NCBI GenBank assembly: GCA_020632695.1
Contig: JACKFB010000028.1
Coordinates: forward strand, 1-50,845
Length of the DNA: 50,845 nt
Direction of reading: 5' to 3'
Origin: Deltaproteobacteria bacterium
GTDB taxonomy: Bacteria; Myxococcota_A; UBA9042; PHBI01; JACKFB01
The notes under the pieces are model-generated. The model was not told the DNA's origin. It searched no databases and saw nothing but the letters and a program-made list of their open reading frames with translations. This document shows, one piece after another, positions 45,129 through 50,845 of this stretch (the first letter of the stretch is position 1; every line of letters starts with the position of its first letter). The position numbers were made by a program, and so were the translations under genes.

Positions 45129-45595
45129 GGCGAGCCCGCCGGCGTGCGGGCGCTGAGCGCGTCAGGACGCACCTCGACCTGCAGCGGGTCGTCGGGGTGG
45201 GCGGTGGTCTTGTAGACGCCGACGTAGCGCATGGAGTCGGGGTGCGACAGGTACATCATCTTCATGGTCGACTCGAGGGCGGTCCCGAAGAAGCGCAGCG
45301 GCGCGAAGCGCGAGTCGCACCAGCGCTGCATCGCCCGGAGCCGGCGCCGCGGCGAGGTGCGCGAGAAGCGGCCCAGCGCCGGCATCAGCAGCGGGGCGGC
45401 CAGCTCGGTGGCGACGAAGAGCAGGGTGACCAGGCGGCGCGACTCGGGCGGCAGCTCCGAGAGCCAGCGGCGGGTGCGGCGCACCATGTCGGCGCTGAGC
45501 CAGTCGGGGGCGCCGCGGTCGTTGGGCGGAAAGAGCGCCTCGGCGGCAGCGGCGATGGCGTCGGTCGCGCGGCGCATCCAGAATCCGTCGCCCAA
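45125..45595 (-). CDS. Small partner protein of the GMC oxidoreductase
   Basis: A 156-aa alpha-helical protein. TTG 45595 is preferred, with GGGAGG 5 nt upstream; ATG 45577 is the alternative. It overlaps the GMC gene by GTGA, so the two are made together. Size, position and helical content (LVTLLFVATELAAPLL, RAMQRWCDSRFAPLRFFGTA) resemble the gluconate-2-dehydrogenase-subunit-3-like partners of GMC dehydrogenases, but no twin-arginine signal is present, so it is probably cytoplasmic or membrane-associated. The family assignment rests mainly on context. Confidence 0.65.
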   Translation of the reverse strand: MGDGFWMRRATDAIAAAAEALFPPNDRGAPDWLSADMVRRTRRWLSELPPESRRLVTLLFVATELAAPLLMPALGRFSRTSPRRRLRAMQRWCDSRFAPLRFFGTALESTMKMMYLSHPDSMRYVGVYKTTAHPDDPLQVEVRPDALSARTPAGSP

Positions 45596-45787
45596 TCGTG
45601 CCTCCCGCGGCGTGCGAGGCCCCAGCGTAGGAGCCCGCAGCGCAGAAGGGAAGGCCGGGCGACGACGGGGCGGGCCGGGCGCGGGCGGGGCGCCGGCGGG
45701 GCGGCGGGGCGGCGGCGATCGCTCGGAGCGCCGAAGCTGTGCCATCATCCGCCGGGGCAGCGACGACGGGCAGGAGCCGGCCGGGAC

Positions 45788-48199
45788 ATGGGCGCCAGAG
45801 CCAGGTACAGCAGGGGTCGCGCGCGGCATGGGCTGTCACGGCCCGGACCGGCCGGGCGCGCTCGCCGGGCCGGGCTCGCGCTGCTGCTCCTGGCGGCGGC
45901 CCTCACCAGCCCGGCCTGGGCCGACGCCTCCGCGCCCGATCCGCGCTGCGCCGGTGCCGACGGGCGCATCCCCATCGTCGAGGCCGGGCGCGATCGCGAC
46001 CTGCGTGCGCTCTTCGCGCCCCACGTGGCGGGGGAGGCGATGGCGGGGGTGCCCGGCGCGCTGTTCCGCTCGGTGACCGTGTCCGGCAGCGAGATCCGTG
46101 CCCGCCTGGAGACCCCGGCCGGGGACCTGGACGTGCGGCTCCGGCCGCTGAGCTGCGATCCCGACGCGCCCAGGCAGACCGCCTCCTTCGCGCTGGATCT
46201 CCCCGACGGCGAGCCCCCGGCGGGCGCCCGGGCCGCGGTCGAGGCCCTCACCGCCGCGGTGCGCGCCAACGACGACGGGCGCTTCTGGCGCGTGTCGGTG
46301 CCTGCGCCCGCGCCGGCAGCTCCGCCCCCGCACGCGGGCACCCGGGAGGCCCCGCCGCCGTCCGCCGCACCGGGCCGCGCCCCGTTTGCCCGCAGCGTCG
46401 CCGCCATCGCGCTGCTCCTGGCCCTGGCCGTCGCCCTCAGCCTCTTCGACCTCTGGCGGGCGCGCCGCGGCCCGACCCGCGCCCCGCTCCCCCGCACCCA
46501 CCTCCTGGCCGTGCTGGCCCTCACCGCGGCAGGCCTCGCCGCGCGCCTCGCCATCTCGCCGACCTTCATCCGCGAGGCCTACCCCATCCCCGACATCGCC
46601 TGGCTGCTGGACGGTGCCCGCCTGGGCGCCCCCATCGCGTCCTATCCCCAGGCCCCCCAGCTCGTCGCCGTCCTCTTCTCTCCGCTGACCCGCCTCTTCC
46701 ACCCGGGCGACCCCATCGGCGCATGGATGCTGACCAACGTCCTCCTCGGCGCCCTGACCGTCCCCGCCGCCTGGGCGGCCGGCCGCGCGCTCGCCGGCCC
46801 CACGGTCGGGCTCGCCGCCGCGGCGCTCCTGGCGCTCTGGCCCCAGCACATCCGCGTCAGCGCCTCGGAGTCCACCCACGCCCTCTTCGTCCTCTTCGCC
46901 TTCGTCGCCACCGCCCAGGCCCTCCGCGCCGCCCGCGCCCCCCGCCTCAGCGCGACCGCCGCCGCCCTGGCCACGGCCGCCGCCCTGGTGACCACCCGGC
47001 CCGAGGCGGCGCTCTTCGGGCCGGCCCTGGCGCTCGCGGCGCTGGGCCACGGCCCCGAGCTGCGCCGCCGCCTGCTGCACCCGGCCACCCTGGCGCTGCT
47101 GGCGCTGCTGGCCTGGTGCACCGTGCCCACCCTGCAGATCATCGCCGCCGACTCCACCACCGACAGCCTGCTCGCCGCGCCCGACCAGGGCGCTCCCTCA
47201 CTGATGGTGGAGGGCCTGCGCGCGCTGGTCGTCCCTGGCGCCCGCAATGCGCTCCTGGACTTCACCACCACCCCGCCCTGGCTCTACCCCCTCGCCCTCA
47301 TCGGCCTCTGCGCGGCCGCGCTCCGCGGTCCCCGGGCGGCAGGCCTCGCTCTGGGGCTGAGCCTGCTCACCTACCTCTTCTTCTTTGCGCCCTGGCCCCC
47401 ATCGGTCGTGCTCTGGGGCTACGCGCGCTACCACGCGGCGCTGCTGCCGGGCGCCGTGCTGCTCTGCGCCCTGGGCCTGGTGCGCCTGCTCGAGCAGATC
47501 CCCCGGCTGGCCACCCCCATCCGGACCACCGCCACCGCCGCGGCCCTGTCGGCCCTGGGGTTCTTGCTGTATCTGCCGGCTCTGCGCGGCATCGACCACG
47601 ACATGCAGCAGGAGCTGGCGTGGCAGATGCGCCTCGGCCGCGAGCGCGGCGCCGACCTGGCCCTGGGCCGCCTGGTGCTGCCCGACAATCGCCGGCGCTT
47701 CCGCGATCTCTCGCCGCGGGACGCGGTGGTGGCGCTGACCGCCGGCCGCCAGTCCGCCGCGGCGGCCGTCTCGGTGGCCCACGCCCTGGAGCACCTGCAC
47801 ACGGGCGGCGACGCCACCGAGGCCTGGTACTACGAGGGCCTCGCCTGCCGTCTGGCCCGCGCCCCCGACGAGGCGGCCGCGCCCCAGTGCGAGGCCATGC
47901 ACCGCACCTTCGAGCTGACCCTGGAGGCCTCCGCGGAGCTGCGCGGCCCCGCGTGGCTCCTGGACTACGTCTCGCTGCGCGGGGAGGCGCCGGTCCGGGT
48001 CGGCCTCTGGCGCATCGGGCGGCGGCTTCTGCCCCCCGACCGCGCCCTGGCCCTGCTCCCCGACCCGGTCCGCCCGCGCGCGGGGACCCTCGGCGGGCCC
48101 GTCCCCTACCCGATGGGCAGCTCCAGCCCCGCCTTCCTGGACCCGCCCGAGCCGCCGCTCGGCACACCGATGGGCCCCTTCCTCCACGGCCCCTTCTGA
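45788..48199 (+). CDS. GT-C type membrane glycosyltransferase-like protein with fused periplasmic domain
   Basis: An 803-aa protein from ATG 45788. A signal sequence (about residues 27-45, ALLLLAAALTSPAWA) is followed by a ~112-residue domain (60-171) related to the N-terminal domain of the TPR protein at 39978-41345. A Pro/Ala linker and about ten membrane helices come next. IREAYPIPDIAWLLDGA in the first loop, NVLLGALTVPAAW, ASESTHALFVLFAF and TTRPEAALF parallel the GT-C protein at 38371-39981. A ~200-residue soluble C-terminus ends in Pro/Gly-rich sequence. Likely an envelope glycosyltransferase using a polyprenyl-linked donor. Confidence 0.75.
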   Translation: MGARARYSRGRARHGLSRPGPAGRARRAGLALLLLAAALTSPAWADASAPDPRCAGADGRIPIVEAGRDRDLRALFAPHVAGEAMAGVPGALFRSVTVSGSEIRARLETPAGDLDVRLRPLSCDPDAPRQTASFALDLPDGEPPAGARAAVEALTAAVRANDDGRFWRVSVPAPAPAAPPPHAGTREAPPPSAAPGRAPFARSVAAIALLLALAVALSLFDLWRARRGPTRAPLPRTHLLAVLALTAAGLAARLAISPTFIREAYPIPDIAWLLDGARLGAPIASYPQAPQLVAVLFSPLTRLFHPGDPIGAWMLTNVLLGALTVPAAWAAGRALAGPTVGLAAAALLALWPQHIRVSASESTHALFVLFAFVATAQALRAARAPRLSATAAALATAAALVTTRPEAALFGPALALAALGHGPELRRRLLHPATLALLALLAWCTVPTLQIIAADSTTDSLLAAPDQGAPSLMVEGLRALVVPGARNALLDFTTTPPWLYPLALIGLCAAALRGPRAAGLALGLSLLTYLFFFAPWPPSVVLWGYARYHAALLPGAVLLCALGLVRLLEQIPRLATPIRTTATAAALSALGFLLYLPALRGIDHDMQQELAWQMRLGRERGADLALGRLVLPDNRRRFRDLSPRDAVVALTAGRQSAAAAVSVAHALEHLHTGGDATEAWYYEGLACRLARAPDEAAAPQCEAMHRTFELTLEASAELRGPAWLLDYVSLRGEAPVRVGLWRIGRRLLPPDRALALLPDPVRPRAGTLGGPVPYPMGSSSPAFLDPPEPPLGTPMGPFLHGPF

Positions 48200-48248
48200 C
48201 ACCGAGAGGCCGCGCGGTGACGAGCACGCGGGGGTCGACGAGCCGACG

Positions 48249-50845
48249 CTATTGCCGGCACAACCCGAAGCTGGCCTCGTTCACCTTGTACTTGCCCGCT
48301 CGCGGATGCGGCGTCGACGGTTTGCAGGTCAAGCCGGCCGCTGCGCACGTCGTGTCGGATCCCAGCGCGCAGAGCTGGCTGCAGTAGGAGCCATTCCCGG
48401 CGGCGTTCGCCACGCAGTATCCACCGAGGCACTCGTTCACCCGCTGGCCGGCGGGGCCCAGCGCGTTGGGGTTGCACGACTGTCCGAGCGTCTTGCTGGG
48501 CATGTGGTCATCGGTGGGGTTGTCGGGCGTGCCACTGTCGTCCTTCAACTCGGTGCACCGGTAGTCGATCGTCGTCGGCACCTCGGGCCCGAAGCTGATG
48601 GCATAGGCAGCGCAGGCCTCGCCCGGCTCGCCGCAGGTCAGCGTCGCGGAGCAGTCGGCCAGCGATGACTCTCCCGTGACGGTCCTGCACTCCGAGACGT
48701 AGGTCCGGCGCGTGTTGTCCTGGATGTCCGGCGCCCACCCCAGGGTCCTCGCGGAGCAGTAGCCTCCGAGGTCCAGCACCGCGTTGCCAGCGAGCTGGAG
48801 GCTGAACGCCGGACATTCGTCGGTGCTCTTGCACGTGTGGGTGCAGAAGCCGAGCCCGGCTTCGGTGTCGAAGAGGCGGCAGGGCCCGTTGTTGCACGTC
48901 TCGAAGTCCGCGCCCGCGCCGGGTCCGCACAGGTCCCCCCAGAGGCCCTTGGTCGCGGTCTCGGCCACGCACTTGCCGCGGGTCGTATAGAGCCCGTCGG
49001 GGTCGAGCACGGGCTTGCCCGTCACCGGGTCGAGCACGGGGCTGCCGTCGGGCCCCGCCACCACGTTCGGGTACTGGTAGATCACGCAGGTCTGGCCGGT
49101 GAGACAGTCGGACTTCGCCAGGCAGGGGCCGCCCGGCCCCGGCACGGTCCTGCACTCGGGGATCACCACCACCGCGTCGGCGAGTCCGTCGCCGACCGTG
49201 TCCGCGTAGGTCTCATCGACCGCGCACAACTGCCCCTGACCGCAGTCCGCGTCGCTCAGGCACAGCGCCGCACAGAAGCCGTCCGAGCAATAGCCGGCGC
49301 AGTCCTGGTCCTCCACGCAGTCGCCGCCGAGGCCCGCGCCTCCCGGCGTGCGGGCCAGACAGTCACCGTGGAACGTCGGCTTGGCTGGGGGCTCGTTGTC
49401 GGTCCTGGGATCGCAATAGTGGTCCGGCCCACACTGGCTGCTCACCTCGCAGGTGCGCGGCCAGCACATGCCGCTGGTGAAGGGCAGGGCGGACCCGAAG
49501 GGCTCCTGTTCCGGAAGGCAGGTCCACGCGCTGCAATCCACGTCGGCCTGGCAGGGGCGGTCCGGCCAGCCCTTGCAGGTGCCGGAACTCGTGTCACAGC
49601 CCTGGTTCGGGTGGCCGGCGGTGGTGTCGCAGTCGGCGTCGTCGCCGCAGAAGGACGAGCACCCCAACGGATAGCACAGGCCGGACCCACACTCCCGCCG
49701 GTCCTCCGTCTCGGTGGCTGGCCCACACACCTCACTGACGGCACCTGCCTCGAACCAGGGGCCCGATTTCTGTTTCGCGACGCAGCGCGTGTCGTACTGG
49801 TTTCCCACGACCGCGTACTGGCAACCCTCGCCGGCCGGACAGTCGGAGTCACCCTCGCAGGGGCGGAAGTCGCTGGTAGGCACGCAATAGCCCAAGCCGC
49901 CCACGCCGACCGCGAATCCGAAGTTCACGCATCGATACTTGGCGCCATTGGGCCCAGCGACGAAGCCATCGCATTCATTGAGAGGCGTATCCAGATCCTC
50001 CACGCCGTCGGGGACCGGGACGCCCCCCGGCCCCAGCAGGTCCTTGAGCAGGTTGCAGGGCCTCGAGCACACGGAGAGGTTGAAGACCCAGGCCCCTGGC
50101 GCCCCGACCGCGCTGCAATAGCCCGAGCTGCACTGGGCGTTCGCGCAGGCCGGCCAGTCCGGGTTCTCGATGAGCTCTCCCGGCTTGGAGGGGTCCGGAA
50201 TCAGCAGCTGGCAGGTCGCGACGTCACCGCAGTACGCGCCGTCCTTGGCAAGCGGCGCCATGCACTCGTAGGTCTTCGAGCACACGAGCCCCGCCGCACA
50301 GGTGCCGCAGCTCGAGCCGTCGCTGCCCGTCCCGCACTGCTTGTTCGCGCAGGGACCGGGCGGGGGCTCGACCTGGTCGACCTGGACCGGTGCCGTCAGC
50401 GTCGACTGCCCCGCTCCGTTTTCGAAGGTCGCGATGATCGTGGTCGTGAAGGAGGCCGCGTTCGCGCAGGTGAGCTTGATCTCCACCGCCGACGTCGCCC
50501 CTGCCGCCACGGTCACCGAGGTCGACGGCAGGAAGGTCAAGGTCGCCGCGCTGCTCAGCGACACGACGAGCTGCGCCGGCGCCGCGCTGTCGTTGTGAGC
50601 CATGATGCTGCCGATCGGTTGGGGGCACGCGGTCTGGCCGATGACGTGCGTCGCGGCGAGGCTCGAGACCTTCGCGCCGGCCGGGTCGTGCAGGGTGAGC
50701 GGCAGCAGCGCCGGGGTCGCGTCCGGCGTGGCGGGCACGTCCTCGGGCTGTTCTGTCGCGTCGGCGTCCGGCTGCGGGGCGTCGCCGAGCAGGTCCGGCT
50801 CGGCGTCATCGGCGGTCTCGGTCGGCGCGTCGGGGCCCACCGTAT
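48249..50845 (-). CDS. Large Cys-rich secreted protein (5' end outside window)
   Basis: At least 865 residues; the start and probable lipoprotein signal lie beyond the window. The visible N-terminus is an Asp/Pro/Ala/Thr-rich linker. Next comes the Ig-like domain also found at 19.75-21.67 kb (CPQPIGSIMAHNDSAAPAQL). The remaining ~700 residues are a long series of Cys modules of the form CxxDxDC or GQxC (CEGDSDCPAGEGC, CLSDADCGQGQLC, GQSCNPNALG), as in the lipoprotein at 17.4 kb. Probably a disulfide-stabilised surface or extracellular protein of unknown role. It converges with the second GT-C gene, 49 bp apart. Confidence 0.85.
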   Translation of the reverse strand, partial: TVGPDAPTETADDAEPDLLGDAPQPDADATEQPEDVPATPDATPALLPLTLHDPAGAKVSSLAATHVIGQTACPQPIGSIMAHNDSAAPAQLVVSLSSAATLTFLPSTSVTVAAGATSAVEIKLTCANAASFTTTIIATFENGAGQSTLTAPVQVDQVEPPPGPCANKQCGTGSDGSSCGTCAAGLVCSKTYECMAPLAKDGAYCGDVATCQLLIPDPSKPGELIENPDWPACANAQCSSGYCSAVGAPGAWVFNLSVCSRPCNLLKDLLGPGGVPVPDGVEDLDTPLNECDGFVAGPNGAKYRCVNFGFAVGVGGLGYCVPTSDFRPCEGDSDCPAGEGCQYAVVGNQYDTRCVAKQKSGPWFEAGAVSEVCGPATETEDRRECGSGLCYPLGCSSFCGDDADCDTTAGHPNQGCDTSSGTCKGWPDRPCQADVDCSAWTCLPEQEPFGSALPFTSGMCWPRTCEVSSQCGPDHYCDPRTDNEPPAKPTFHGDCLARTPGGAGLGGDCVEDQDCAGYCSDGFCAALCLSDADCGQGQLCAVDETYADTVGDGLADAVVVIPECRTVPGPGGPCLAKSDCLTGQTCVIYQYPNVVAGPDGSPVLDPVTGKPVLDPDGLYTTRGKCVAETATKGLWGDLCGPGAGADFETCNNGPCRLFDTEAGLGFCTHTCKSTDECPAFSLQLAGNAVLDLGGYCSARTLGWAPDIQDNTRRTYVSECRTVTGESSLADCSATLTCGEPGEACAAYAISFGPEVPTTIDYRCTELKDDSGTPDNPTDDHMPSKTLGQSCNPNALGPAGQRVNECLGGYCVANAAGNGSYCSQLCALGSDTTCAAAGLTCKPSTPHPRAGKYKVNEASFGLCRQ

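Overview
The window (about 50.8 kb, very GC-rich, compact) reads as a chromosomal stretch of a myxobacterium-like deltaproteobacterium (Myxococcota in the broad sense). This is inferred from several things: an EF-G resembling the spd/mitochondrial-EF-G1 class, many secreted lipoproteins with Asp/Thr/Ser/Pro-rich linkers after the lipobox, Cys-rich lipoproteins of the myxobacterial type, and a metalloprotease ending in a Cys-TM-Arg tail like MYXO-CTERM. No rRNA, tRNA, transposase, integrase, phage gene or CRISPR array was found.

Layout. 1-1590: 3' end of fusA. 1631-9085 (minus): a tight lipoate/branched-chain 2-oxoacid dehydrogenase operon, transcribed lipA - degenerate E1alpha - E1beta - E2 - E1alpha - lpdA - lipB from a clear sigma70-like promoter. 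9172-13618: GNAT and SGNH hydrolase, then divergently a PlsC-type acyltransferase fusion and an M14 peptidase. 13704-24081: a run of secreted proteins (GH92 lipoprotein, OmpA-like protein, two Cys-rich lipoproteins, a TMEM175-type channel, a metallophosphoesterase lipoprotein, a low-complexity Cys-rich lipoprotein). 24096-25654: hydrolase and single-domain asparaginase. 25811-29214: a GPx lipoprotein with a frameshift, a DsbA-like lipoprotein and an aldo-keto reductase. 29266-37355: sulfatase-like membrane protein, HNH nuclease, secreted metalloprotease, ERp18/AGR2-like thioredoxin-fold lipoprotein, histidine kinase, acyltransferase, saccharopine-dehydrogenase-like oxidoreductase. 37938-41345 (minus): TPR protein, GT-C membrane protein and a cysteine-free glutaredoxin-like protein. 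41536-50845: FG-GAP/ASPIC protein with dockerin-like repeats, GMC oxidoreductase with a small partner, a second GT-C protein, and a large Cys-rich secreted protein cut by the window end.

Three things go beyond ordinary annotation. (1) A family of hexanucleotide tracts with consensus GNGNCC occurs at five places. At three of them, all next to thioredoxin-fold genes, the tract sits with a conserved ~157-bp module. Two copies form the linker between lipobox and enzyme domain, and one lies just behind a glutaredoxin-like gene. (2) A ~110-residue periplasmic domain occurs in a TPR protein encoded upstream of one GT-C protein and is fused directly to a second GT-C protein, a Rosetta-stone arrangement suggesting an undescribed envelope glycosyl-transfer system. 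(3) The dehydrogenase operon carries, besides an intact E1alpha, an E1alpha-like protein that has lost its thiamine-diphosphate motif. Redox and thioredoxin-fold proteins (GPx, DsbA-like, ERp18-like, Grx-like) are concentrated between 25.8 and 38.3 kb.

All calls rest on reading the sequence and remembered family motifs. No database search was possible.
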